64,000 bases of DNA. Source: Nageia nagi. Lineage: Eukaryota; Pinophyta. A program made the position numbers and the translations under genes. The stretch spans positions 93,310,001 through 93,374,000 of the forward strand of contig JBITNC010000001.1 of assembly GCA_050084985.1 (NCBI GenBank), written 5' to 3'. The notes under the pieces are model-generated. The model was not told the origin of the DNA. It searched no databases and saw only the letters and a program-made list of their open reading frames with translations. Shown here in pieces: positions 27,165-38,174 of this stretch. Position 1 is the stretch's first letter; every line of letters begins with the position of its first letter.

Positions 27165-28721
27165 TGATGAGACTCAAAGTGGTCTCATTTTTGATGCATT
27201 TATTTGATATATTAAGGACATTTGGAACACTAATATGACTTGAATGATATTATCAATTATTATAAACTGTCTAATTTAATGTTGAATGCATAGTTGTTTG
27301 ATCTTTCATTTATTAATGTTATTTGTAATTTTGATGCATAAAAAATACTGTTTTATGTTTGAATAATGTTTGCTGAGCACATATTCTGACTTCTCATAAG
27401 AATGATGGCTGCAAGTATCAAGTTTCTAGCTCTAGAGTAATCTAATTGAAAGCTCCAGAAACGACATAAGTCTAGCTCCAGAAATCGACTTACGTCCAGC
27501 ACCAGAAAACAACTTAAGATTGGCTCCAGAAACCAACTTCAGTCTAGCACCAGAAAGTGACTTCAGTCTAGCACCAGAAAGCGACTCAAGTCTGGCTCCA
27601 GAAATCAACTTAAGTTTAGCACCAGAAAGTGACTTTAGTCTGGCTCCAGAAATCAACTTAAGTCTAGCACCAGAAACCGACTTCAGTCTAGCACCAGAAA
27701 GCGACTCAAGTCTGGCTCCAGAAATCAACTTAAGTCTAGCACCAAAAAGCGACTTCAGTCCAGCACCAGAAAGCGACTTGAGACTAGCACCAGAAAGCGA
27801 CTTCAGTCCAGCACCAGAAAGCGACTTGAGACTAGCACCAGAAAGCGACTTGAGACTAGCACCAGAAAGCGACTTCATTTTAAGCTCCAGAAAGTGACTT
27901 AAGTTTGGATCCAGAAACTGTTTAAAGGCTCCTGAAATGTAGCTCCAGAAAGGTTCCTGAAATATAGCGCCAGAAAGGCTCCTGAGTTATAGTTCCAGAA
28001 ATATAGAAGAATCAAACGCACGAAGCTAAGATGACAGCTACATTGAAGACAGAGAAGAACGTGGATCAGTTAGAGAAACTAGGGGAGCCAAAGAAGAAGT
28101 CAAGTAGACTTATTCCGATTAGGAACTAGTCTTAAGGACAAAGTAACTAATTCTGTTTTAGACTTAATCTTTACAGAATTATCTCCAGAATATCAGCAGA
28201 CAGCGTAGGATAAGAAGGATTGTATGACCCAAATGAATAGGTCAAATAGTATATATTTAGAAAGATTAGTTAAAAAGCAGATAGGAGCCTATTAGAATAA
28301 ATAGAGACTTAGTGACAGGAAAAGGGGAGACTAGCTTTTGTAATGAGATTATACCAGTACGCTTGGAAAAGCAATAAAAAGGTGTGACAATTCTTTAATA
28401 CTGTTTCAATTGTGAGTCTCTACTGGGAAGAGGGGGCCCACTCCTACTGGTAGAGGTCTCTTATTTGTTTCATGTCAATTTCCAGTTTTCTGCAAAGTAT
28501 TCAATAGCAGCTTAGTGTGTGTGTTTTCTCCATTTCCTTCCATTCAATGCAATTTTATCTTTCCAGTTTAAGTCCTGCAAGTCTGAATTTAGCATTATTG
28601 TATGATTGAAATTTGAATTTTCCAAGTAGAACAAGGGTTAAAACAGAGTCCTCAACTGCATATAGCCTTGTACACCAACTCAGGATTGACAAAAATTAAA
28701 TGATGAATTGACGCCTCATCA
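27165..28721 (+). repeat. Element C 5' LTR
   Basis: The 1557-bp LTR starts TGATGAG and ends CTCATCA, a 7-bp inverted repeat. It contains a 24-bp tandem array in its first half. In the second half, AGCAATAAAAAGG at 28370-28382 may act as a core promoter or polyadenylation signal, but the start site cannot be fixed by eye. Confidence 0.95.
27455..27975 (+). repeat. 24-bp tandem array inside element C 5' LTR
   Basis: About 20 units of roughly 24 bp share the core GC(A/T)CCAGAA, for example CTAGCACCAGAAAGCGACTT. Because the period is a multiple of three, both strands stay open: 27520-27897 (+) reads as repeats of LAPESDFS, and 27878-27432 (-) reads as repeats of LKSLSGA. I take these frames as by-products. 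The array is repeated at 38465-38985 in the other LTR. Confidence 0.9.
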
Positions 28722-28725
28722 TTTT

Positions 28726-28743
28726 TGGCGCCGTTGCCGGGGA
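28726..28743 (+). other. Element C primer-binding site, tRNA-Asp
   Basis: TGGCGCCGTTGCCGGGGA lies 4 bases after the LTR. It is complementary to the 3' end of plant cytosolic tRNA-Asp (CCCCGGCAACGGCGCCA) over 17 bases. tRNA-Asp priming is typical of Athila-like elements. Confidence 0.9.
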
Positions 28744-28937
28744 AGGTGTTAGTTAGGACTGGTGACAACAATTCTTGTAGTAGGACTCCTACCAGTACCA
28801 TATTAGAAATTATGTGCAGCCATGTTTCCTCAAAGGGGATCTTTGAGTGGTCGTGAGTAGCAGCCATACAAGAGTTCTTCAGTCAAACTGTTTTGTACTT
28901 GTTTAGATTTGATTTCAAAGTTGATTATTTAGAATGA
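28744..28937 (+). other. Element C leader
   Basis: A short leader before gag. A three-codon upstream frame (ATGAATGAATAG, 28934-28945) overlaps the gag start at 28938 in another frame and could lower initiation at gag. Confidence 0.6.
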
Positions 28938-30851
28938 ATGAATAGAGCTAGAGATGAGAGGGGAAGATTTATTAGTAATAAAAGTAGGAGTAGTAGAGGT
29001 AGAGGTTACACTCCAGTAAAACCCCCCCAAAGAAGACCTGTTGATTTAGGAAAAGCTACCTCATCACAGCAAGCTGAAATTGTTGACGAAAGTCCTGGTG
29101 TTGTTGAGCAATTTTTATCAGCTGAAATTGAAGAAAACTCACAATCACAGTCATCAGAGGGACAAGATCCTGGGCATCTTGAAGAAAAATTAACTAAAGA
29201 AAAATCTCTTGAACAATCTACAGAAATTAATGTTTCAGAAAAGGAACCTGTAAGATTTTCTGAAATTTCTTCACCATTGCACATCCAGATTCCTTCAAGT
29301 GAAACAGATTCTGAAGCTGAAAGGGAAGAAGCAAAAAGACCTTTTGGAACTTTTGCAACTTTTGTTAATCCATTATATAATATGTCAGGAGGTACGGGTA
29401 GTACTAATGCTACTGGAGGTAGTGGTGGAGGAGGAGCAAATCCACAAAATCCAAATAGAACCTTCTCTTTTCCCATCCTACTTACTCCAGGAGTTGATGC
29501 CCCAATGAAGAATATCTCACCATCAGTGTTACCCAACTTTAGAGGCTTTCCAAATGAGGATCCTGATCAGTTCTTATTTGAATTTAAAATCATATGTAAA
29601 ACATATGATTATGAATTGGATAATCAGAAGTTGAAACTCTTTCCTTCTACCTTGAAGGATAATGCAATGAGATGGTTCATGGGACTTCCGCCAGATTCTA
29701 TCACCACTTGGGCAGAAATGGAAAGATTATTTCTGGAAAAATATCAAGAGTATTGCAGAGTCAAGGACAGGAAAGATGAACTATTCAGAATCAAGCAAGA
29801 AGAATCAGAAAGCTTGGAGGATTATTTGGATCGGTTCCTTTTTGTGCAAAAACGGGTAGGAACTAATTTTGATCCTGATTTTGTGAAGACAATATTTCTG
29901 TGAGGATTGTTAGAATCATCCCTTGATGTTTTGAATCTAATGGGAAGAGGAAATATTTATACATTAGATTTGGATGAAATCATTGAGCTGTGCACAAATT
30001 ACTCAAGGACTAGAGCTCCTACTCGCAAAATGAAACTTCACACTAAGGATAGTGCTGTTAGTGAACTCATTGAAGAATTGGCCAATTTCAAAACCGACAT
30101 CTTGGTGGAATTGAACCAATTAAAAGGAGGAACCACTAGGGCAGCTAAAGCAAAAGATCCACAAGACTCACAAGAACCATTAGCTGTCTATTGTCCTAGG
30201 TGTAGAAAGAAGCATGCACTTCATGAATGTCCTCTCAACAAAACAGAAATATGTGGATTATGTCAGAAAAATCATAAGATAGATGACTGTGAATGTTTAA
30301 CAGTAGCCCAAATGTCATTAGCAAGTATGACAGGAGATGCAAGCTATGTAGCACCAAGAGGAAACAACAATGTGCAAGGCTCAACAAGGCCTTATTTACA
30401 ATCTTGGTGGAATATGCAGTATCCACCTAATATGATACCATATCCTCCATGGATGTTAAATCAGGATTGGACACAATCCAGTCAAAATCACCAGTGGGGA
30501 GGACCATGGAATAATCACTCTAGTTGGAATCAGTCCAATTGGAATCAAGGAATGCAGCCAAATTGGAATCAAGGAGGTCAATTTGGCTGGAACCAGGGAA
30601 ATCAGTAAAGGAAATGGAATCAGAACACTCAACAACAACAAGTATTATTACCAGGGCCAGCTCAGACAAGTCAAAGCCAAATACAGCCGAAATAGCCTGC
30701 ATTACCAGCTCAACCTGTTCCAAATCCCAACAACAGGCAAGTCGCCTATCACATTGATCAGAATGATACTGCCTCAATTAATGCTATACAATGTGACGAG
30801 ATCCAATTAAGATCTGGGAGGAAGATAACAGAACCAGTAAAAATAACAGAT
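28938..30851 (+). pseudogene. gag: Element C gag, with three in-frame stops
   Basis: The first open part (28938-29903, 321 residues) has a basic N-terminus rich in Arg/Gly, an acidic Ser/Glu region, a Gly-rich linker, and the capsid-like retrotransposon gag domain at about residues 200-320, with NFRGFPNEDPDQFLFEFK and a DNAMRWF motif. A TGA at 29901-29903 interrupts this domain and the same frame continues. Two zinc knuckles follow, CPRCRKKHALHEC and CGLCQKNHKIDDC, both with a shortened CX2CX3HX4C spacing. An Asn/Gln/Trp-rich tail runs to a TAA at 30606 and a TAG at 30693. The frame ends in an LRSG motif near 30810 typical of the Athila/Tat gag-protease junction. It would form virus-like particles and package RNA. 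It runs into pol without a frame change. Confidence 0.9.
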
Positions 30852-33800
30852 TTGAATCCTCCGGTAGTCACAGAAATAAATAATGAAGAATCTGATCACA
30901 CTATTGAAAGTACAACCCAAAAAGAGGTACAAAAGAAAAAGGAAGAACAGATTCCATATCCTGAAAGGTTAGTAATCAAACCAATTGAAAAAGAGTCTGA
31001 ATTACTTAGAGAATTAAAAAAGCTCAATATATCTATTCCAGTGTTACAAGCAATTCAAGAAGTTCCAGAATTAAATAAACTTGTGAAAGAGTTATGCATT
31101 AGAAAAGGAGGGAGAAAGAAGAAAACTTATCCAGAAACCATTCAAGTAGATGGTAAGGTAGCTGAACTACTATCTGGTAAAATAATCAATCCCAAGTATG
31201 GAGATCCTGGTACTCCAATTATCACAGTATATATTAAAGGAACCAAAATTCCAAATGTATTGATTGACTTGGGAGCAGCAATTAATGTTATAACTACAGA
31301 CTTGACAGAGGAATTGTCATTGTCAGAGGTCAGACCAACAACAACGATTCTACAATTGGCAGACCAGTCTACAGCTACACCAGAAGGAATAATTGATGAT
31401 GTGCAAATCACTGTTGATTCATGGGAATATCCAACAGATTTTTTGGTATTGAAGACAAAAGGAAATAATGGATATCCTATAATCTTAGGCAGACCATGGT
31501 TAGCAACTGCAGCAGCATTTATCAATTGCAGATCTGGAGATATGACAATTTCTGATGGACATCATATGAAAACTATCTCTTTGTACCCTCCTGCTCAACC
31601 TGCTCTTGAGTATCAAGGACAATTGTGGATTGATGAACCTGAACCTGATGGAGCTGAAACATTTGCAGCCTTGGCCACAATTGCAATTCAGGAACATGTG
31701 GAAGAACTGGAAGAAATTCCAAAGGAAATAAATTGTGAACAAATAGGAGAGCTAAAAGAAGAAGACCAAATTTCATCATTGGTAAGTGTTCAAGATGCCT
31801 TTAACATACCAAATAATGATCAGACTCACTTTTTGTCAATATTCAGATGTCCACTTACCCATGTTATACCAAAAGGAGAAGCCTTTAGAGAAAGAACAAA
31901 AATATTTCATTCATTATTCCCACATCAGTGTCCGTTGAATTCACTAGCTCAACTTCCGGATCAAAGCAGTTTCATTGCACCAGGAATAAAATCAGTTCAG
32001 ATCTTGCTTGGAAAGACACTCAACATCAGTAGCTGGTTAACTTTTCAAGAAGAAGAAGACACAATTGAAATGCTGAAAGCTCACACAAGAGCATTTGCTT
32101 GGGACTACTCAGACATGAAAGGTATTCATCCTGACATTTGTACTCATCATATTTATACAGATGATTCAAGGCCTATAAACCAACCTCCTAGGAGAATAAA
32201 CCCAACTCTTAAAGATATTGTGAAAACAGAAATAGAAAAATTGTTGAAAGTAGATTTTATCTATCCTATTTCTGATAGTAGATGGGTTTCACCTCTAGTG
32301 TTGGTACCAAAGAAAAATGGAAAGTGGAGGGTCTGTGTAGACTATAGAACCTTGAACAAAGCCACTCATAGGGATCATTTCCCCTTACCATTTATAGATC
32401 AGGTATTGGATAATTTGGCTGGGAAGAAGTACTTTTCATTTCTAGATGGATTTAGTGGTTATAACCAGATAAAGATTGCAATAGAAGACCAAGAGAAAAC
32501 CACTTTCACCTGTCCATGGGGAACATTTGCCTATAAAGTCCTGCCTTTTGGTTTGTGTAATGCACCTGCAACTTTTCAAAGAGCTGTTCTTGCCATATTT
32601 TCAGATTTAACTAATGAATGTGTGGAGGTTTATATGGATGACTTCACAGTCTATGGCAACACATTTAAAGAAGCATTGAAAAATCTAGAAAAAGTGTTGG
32701 TAAGATGTGAAGAACATAATTTATCCCTCAGTTTTGAGAAATGTTTTATGATGGTACAAGAGGGAATTGTATTGGGACACCATATATCAGCTCAAGGAAT
32801 TCAAGTGGATCCAAAGAAAGTGGAGATCATTAAACAACTTCCAGTTCCAGAAACTCAGGCAGATGTTAGAAGCTTTCTAGGACATGCTGGGTATTACAGA
32901 AGATTTATCCAGAATTTCAGTAAGATTGCAGCTCCTCTCTTTGCAGTACTACATAAGGACATAGATTTTGAATGGACAGCTGATTGTGAAGTAGCTTTTG
33001 AATCTATCAAAGATAAATTAATGACAACTCCAGTTTTGTGAGGACCAAATTGGAGCCTTCCTTTCCACATCCATGCTGATGCCTCTAATTATGCTATTGG
33101 AGCAGTTTTGGGACAAGAAGAACAAGATAAGTCTCATTATGCCATTTACTACATTAGCAAGAATTTGGTAGGAGCTGAAAGGAATTACACTACCACAGAA
33201 AAAGAATTTTTGGCAGTAGTATATGCCATAAACAAGTTCAGACATTATATTACTGGATATCAAGTGTTTGTACACACTGACCATGCTGCAATCAAATATT
33301 TGATGAACAAGCCAGTAGTAAGTGGAAGAATAATCAGATGGTTATTACTTTTGCAAGAATTCAATGTTACAATTATTGATAAACCTGGTAAAGCTAATGT
33401 AGTGGCAGATTTCTTATCTAGAGTAAATATGGATAGAACTGATGACCTTGTGGAGGATTCTTTCCCAGATGAACAACTTTTTGCTATCTCAGTACAATCT
33501 CCTTGGTTTGCAGATATAGCAAATTATATTGTCACAGGAGGACATTATTCTTTCAAGAGGACAATTCAAAAGGTATTAGATGCTGGATACTATTGGTTAT
33601 CTATGCATAAAGATGTGAAGAAATATGTGGATCAGTGTGATCAATGTCAACGAATGGGCAGGCCTACTATGATCACTCAAATGCCACTTCATCCTCAAGT
33701 TGTAATTGAACCATTCAAACAATGGGGAATAGACTTTGTGGGACCAATTAGTCCACCCTCACGAGGTAAGAAGCATATTTTGGTTTGTACAGATTACACT

Positions 33801-34661
33801 ACTAAATGGGTAGAAGTATGTGCACTTGTGCAAGCAAGGGAAGATAAAGTAGCAGATTTTCTGTACACAAACATTATGCAGAGGTTTGGAACTCCAAAAT
33901 TTTTAGTGTCAGATCAAGGACCTCAGTTTATGTCTCACATGATAAAGCATTTTGTTGATCACTATCAGATTACACATAAGAAAGCTTCCCCATATCACCC
34001 ACAAACCAGTGGTCAAGTAGAGGTTACTAATAGAGAATTAGAAAGGATCTTAACCAAAACTGTTGCTTCACATAGGAAGGATTGGGCAAATAGACTCTCT
34101 AAAGCTGTATGGGCTTATAATATAACATGGAAGACCACAACAGGACTTTCACCTTATGAATTAGTATATGGGAAGAAACCACTCTTACCAATAGAGTTTG
34201 AAATTCAAACTCTTAGAACAGCCTTAGAAGTGGAGATTGATTTGAATAAGGCCCAGAGAGATAGATTGCTCCAGTTGAGTGCATTGGATGAGCAGAGGAG
34301 GGAAGCTTTACATCAAACTGAAATCATTCAGCAGCAAAGAAAGATATGGCATGATAAGAATTAAAGGAATACACAATTCAAACCAGGGAATTGGGCTCTC
34401 TTGTTTGATTCCAAATACCAAAATTTCATGGGAAAATTGCAGACAAGGTGGCTTGGACCTTACAATATTTTGCAGGTCTTCAATAATGGAACTGTTCAAC
34501 TTCAGCCAATTAATGGATCTAAAAGAGCCATGTTGGTCAATGGGCATCGACTTCGACCTTACATTCTGCCAAAGAATAAAGAACAGTTCATTCAGCAGTT
34601 AAGGACAGCAGATTTGGATTTAATTGAGGAAGGATATTCTTCCTCATACAAATCAAATTGA
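30852..34661 (+). pseudogene. pol: Element C pol: protease, RT, RNase H, integrase, with two in-frame stops
   Basis: It is in the same frame as gag. Protease: active site IDLGAAINVI at about 31263-31292, the DLGA variant usual in Athila elements, with LGRPW near 31485. RT runs from about 32180 to 32900, with WRVCVDYRTLN, FLDGFSGYNQI and YMDD at 32631-32642. A TGA at 33039-33041 cuts the RT-RNase H link. RNase H (33060-33420) has HADASNYAIGAVLGQ, TEKEFLAVVYA and HTDHAA. Integrase has a zinc-type Cys pair QCDQCQ, WGIDFVGP, SDQGPQF and a QVEVTNRE block, the D-D-E pattern. A TAA at 34362-34364 precedes the GPY-type tail (RWLGPY at 34450), and translation ends at 34661. No chromodomain is seen. 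All catalytic residues I can check are present, so only the stops disable it. Confidence 0.93.
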
Positions 34662-34744
34662 TCAGCTTACAAAGAAGCAGGAATAAAGACTGAATCTGAA
34701 TCATCAGAGTCAGTCAAGACCAGTGATGGTCCTATCTGTTTTTA

Positions 34745-34775
<31 letters not shown>

Positions 34776-35532
34776 TGTGTATATAATAACAGTGTATCTA
34801 TGGAAATGGATAGTTCAAACTCTTTCTTTTAAACTGGCTCCAGAAACTGTTTTAGGACTAGCTCCAGAAACTGTTTTCTGACTAGCTCCAGAAACTGTTT
34901 CTTGACTAGCTCCAGAAACTGTTTTATGACTAGCTCCAGAAACTGTTTTATGACTAGCTCCAGAAACTGTTTCCTGACTAGCTCCAGAAACTGTTTCTTG
35001 ACTAGCTCCAGAAACTGTTTTAACGACTAGCTCCAGAAACTATTTTGTAACCAGCTCCAGAAGTCGTCAAGCATAGCTCCAGAAAGTGTTTAACTCCAGC
35101 TCCAGAAAGCACGATATGTCAGCCTCGGAATTGCCGTCAACTCCGGAAACTTTTCTCTCACATGGTCATTATGATCTGGAGTCCAGTTGGCATCTGAAGA
35201 CGTGGCTTGACAGGTATGCATTTAATAATTAAATTGATAGTTAATAAATTGTAAGATCGTTTAAGTCGTGATAAGTGTTCCAAGAAGTAAATGTTGATCA
35301 AACGAAATAAATGCAAAAGATACCACTTGTACATTCTGGCGCATCAAACGCGTGAGAAGTTAATGATACATATCATTAATATTAATGGGAACAATTTGAG
35401 GTGACATGCACAAGCAAGTCGAAACCAGCAGACGTCATTTTTTTACATGCATGCACCAAAAAGGAATTTCTCACAGTAAGCTCCAGAAGCCAGTTTGCCA
35501 GAACCCAGATCCAGAAAGCAGTCAAAATCAAA
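34662..35532 (+). other. Element C spacer between pol and extra ORF
   Basis: It contains an (AT)n run at 34753-34776, a 24-bp tandem array at 34836-35111 and an apparently unstructured stretch to 35373. A frame open from 35374 leads to the first in-frame ATG of the extra ORF at 35533. A promoter or splice acceptor for the extra ORF might lie here, but I cannot point to one. Confidence 0.6.
34836..35111 (+). repeat. 24-bp tandem array with CTCCAGAA core in element C spacer
   Basis: About twelve copies of the CTCCAGAA core, most in the unit GACTAGCTCCAGAAACTG followed by TTTT or TTTC. Copies near the right end are diverged. The core is the same as in the LTR array and in the extra ORF repeat, but the surrounding unit differs, so the arrays did not arise by simple copying of one whole unit. 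Confidence 0.9.
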
Positions 35533-37134
35533 ATGGGGATGAAATGCAAGAAAGAACCAGAGAATACGGAGGAATTGAGGAAAGAGGCGGAACAGGTAGA
35601 AATCTTCCAAAAGTTTGACCTATTGCAATTCTTTGATAAATTTAAAGGATATAACGAGCAGCTAGTTTTAGACTTTGCCGAAGGATTGAGGGAAAACTCT
35701 GTAACATTGGGATCCCATACAATACCAATCACTGAGAATTCAATCAGTGAATTAACAGGGTTACCAATACTTGGAGAAAATTTGTTGAAAAGAGATAGTT
35801 ACCCAAATTTGTTGGAACAATTTCATCCAAGTACAGAACAGAAGGCGGAAGTGTACAGAACCTCTGGACATATTCAAGGAGTAAAACGAAATACCTTACC
35901 TGAAAAATGGGCAAAAGCAGCTCTATGGATAATGAAGTATATCACCTGTGAAGGGCAATATGCCACTCTAATGGGGCACCATCTAAGGCTGTTAATATGT
36001 TTAAGGTATGACAATTACACCTCTTGTAATTTGTCTATGTTAGTGCTCCAGAATTTACAGAAAATGGCTACAAAGGTTAGGGCAAAAGCTGATAACAAAT
36101 CATCTGCCTTAAAACACCACGGTTTAATAACATTACTCTGCAAAGAATTTATTTTGAAAAAAGAAAATGGTGATAGACTGTGGGAGGAATTCCAGAGGCA
36201 ATACCCCTTAGAAAACCCTGACGATCATAATGTCTTAAAGATGGGAACTGTAGAAACCGGAGCAGCATCAAGCTCTCACATTGAAACTGTTCCGGTTATT
36301 CCTGTTAAGGAGATGAACATAGTTCAGATAGAGGAAAATTTCAATATAGGTACACAAGACATTCCTTCCAGTCCAGAAGAATCAGAATTGCAATTTGTAT
36401 CTAAAAGAAGATCAAAAAGGTTAAGGAAGAAATAATCTCAAGAAAAAGAGTCATCCCCACAGAAAAGACATCAAGTGGAAAAGACTCCAGAAATAAATGA
36501 TAGTAACCATCCAATTACTATTGAGGAATGGGATCTAATAGCAGAAGGAATTCAACCCTCAGAACTAGCTCCAGAGTCAGTTCCAGAATCAGCTCCAGAG
36601 TCAGTTCCAGAATCAGCTCCAGAGTCAGTTCCAGAGTCAGTTCCAGAATCAGCTCCAGAGTCAATTCCAGAATCAGCTCCAGAGTCAATTCCAGAATCAG
36701 CTCCAGAATCAGAACTCCAAAAATTACAGAAGTAGCTCTAGGCCTTGGAACAAGCAAATGCACAACTGGTGAGTGAAAATTCTGTTCTTATTAGCAAGAG
36801 TACAAAGTTAGAGGAACAGAATTTACGATTACTTCAAGATTGTGCTAGCTTAGAAACAATGTTAGCTAAGGAAAGGGAATTGCCTAATGTGCTTCAACAA
36901 TTAACAACTGAATTAGATAAAAAGGGAATTTCTTTGGATAAATGTCGAAATGTTGAACAAGTAGGGGAACAGATAGCCAATTTAATTGCAAAACAGAGTG
37001 AAGAAATTAAACAGCTAAAAGATACTGTTCAACAAACAGAAGAAGTTATTGAAAAAATGGAAGATTCAAACTTCAAAACCTCTCAAGAGATTAGAACTTT
37101 AAAAAAAGCAGAACAAAGAAATTCCTCTCATTAA
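35533..37134 (+). pseudogene. Element C extra ORF, N-terminal and coiled-coil part, unknown function
   Basis: First in-frame ATG at 35533 (MGMKCKKE). The first 300 residues form a globular-looking domain with LLQFFDKFKGYNEQLVLDFA and ISELTGLPILGE, then KWAKAALWIMKYI. The pattern is loosely like plant mobile domain or Athila post-pol ORFs, but I cannot name a family. A TAA at 36433 follows a basic RRSKRLRKK stretch, a possible nuclear localisation signal. The frame continues through a 12-bp repeat encoding APESVPES units, then two TAGs at 36733 and 36739, then a strong heptad coiled coil (36745-37100, e.g. LEEQNLRLLQDCASLETML). A frameshift in the A-run near 37100 ends this frame. No membrane segment or signal peptide is seen, so an envelope role is unsupported. 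Confidence 0.7.
36562..36715 (+). repeat. 12/24-bp coding repeat in element C extra ORF
   Basis: Alternating GCTCCAGAGTCA and GTTCCAGAATCA units, about twelve in all, encode APES and VPES or IPES. The GCTCCAGA core matches the LTR and spacer arrays, and the peptide APES is also what the LTR array would encode in its plus frame. Confidence 0.9.
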
Positions 37135-38116
37135 GCAAGCAGTCATAGATTTATGTAGAATATGTGATGAGCTTGTTCAGCTGAAGCAACCCTCAGTTAT
37201 GTACAGCAGGTACCTTAAAGAGCAATTTTTGAAATGGCAAGTAAAAAGAATTAAGGAAGGATTGCCATATAACTTAGACACAGGAGCAGACTTTATCAGA
37301 GCATATTTTGAAGCAGCAGAACAAGAAAGATACCTCCTGTGTGAATTGTATGTACATGATTTCATTCTTAAGGGTAACACAAGATTCTTTCCAGCAGTAT
37401 TAGTAGGGGAAATCCAGATACAAGCTTTTGTATCTATTTTGTATAATCAGATTCAATGGGGAGATGAAATGGAACAGATCCCACACAAAGATTTGAGTGA
37501 TAATTTCTGGGTTAGACAATAACCAGTATATGTTGATGAGGCAAGATCACTTTTCATGGCAGAAATAAATAGAGATTTAAACAGATACCAAGGAATGCTA
37601 AATGAGTGCTTGACCAGATGCCTAAGCACAACACAGGCTATATTTAATCAGGCTTTAGCCAGTTGTCAAAGAAGATGGGATTTTCAGACAGATCAGCATA
37701 AGCAAAGGGAAATTATTTCCCCAAATAATCTGAGATGGAGCAAAAGAAGAGTTGAATCACTGTGTGCAATAATAAGAAAAGCACCCTATCAATGGATTGG
37801 ATAGCGGTTTAGACCATTATTAGTTTTGGAACCAGCTTCTTTTTGGCAAGATGACAGTCCCCAAAATCAGCAGATGTTTCAGATTTGGGAAATAGAAATG
37901 AGAATGAGTAAAGGCTTGGGAAATTATGTTGAAAGGCCAAGATTGGATAGTATAGGCCCAACAAAAATAAATCTTCTATCAAGAGAAGATAAAGAAAATA
38001 TTTTTGAGTGCTTATATCCGTATGACCTGAGCCTGATGATGAAAGATTTAAATTCTCCTCACTATAATTCTGATCCACAGTCCAGTGATTCTGAAAGTGA
38101 TGATTCAGAAAGGTAA
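37105..38116 (+). pseudogene. Element C extra ORF, C-terminal part after frameshift
   Basis: Downstream of the A-run the reading frame shifts by one base and stays in that frame to 38116, apart from a TAA at 37520-37522 and a TAG at 37802-37804. Segments include YLKEQFLKWQVKRIKEGLPY, a helical block (NRDLNRYQGMLNECLTRCLS), and an acidic Ser/Asp-rich end (SSDSESDDSER). It is the natural continuation of the coiled-coil protein, giving about 860 codons overall. I recognise no domain. Long Leu/Glu/Lys-rich stretches suggest a helical structural or nucleic-acid-associated protein. It ends about 60 bp before the 3' LTR, so the LTR would supply its terminator. Confidence 0.65.
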
Positions 38117-38164
38117 ATTAAGGGGGCTCAGTTTTGATTGCTACAGGAGTAGCAATGTTTTCTG

Positions 38165-38174
38165 CTGGGGAGAA
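38165..38174 (+). other. Element C polypurine tract
   Basis: CTGGGGAGAA lies directly before the 3' LTR. A second purine run, AAGGGGG, is at about 38120-38126 and could serve as a secondary site. Confidence 0.8.

Noticed and set aside
27432-27897. Long open frames on both strands of the element C LTR (and 38442-38952 in the other LTR)
   Set aside because: They come from a 24-bp tandem repeat whose period is a multiple of three. They begin and end with the array and have no independent start context.
29006-29536. 176-codon minus-strand frame opposite gag of element C
   Set aside because: It is the mirror of a well-supported gag gene and resembles no known protein.
37098-37108. Programmed -1 slippery site (TTTAAAA) in element C extra ORF
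   Set aside because: The heptamer is in the right phase for -1 shifting, but the downstream open frame is +1. An indel in the A-run is the simpler explanation.
35533-38116. Envelope gene
   Set aside because: The position suits an Athila env-like ORF, but I see no signal peptide, transmembrane segment or cleavage region. The content is coiled-coil and low-complexity.
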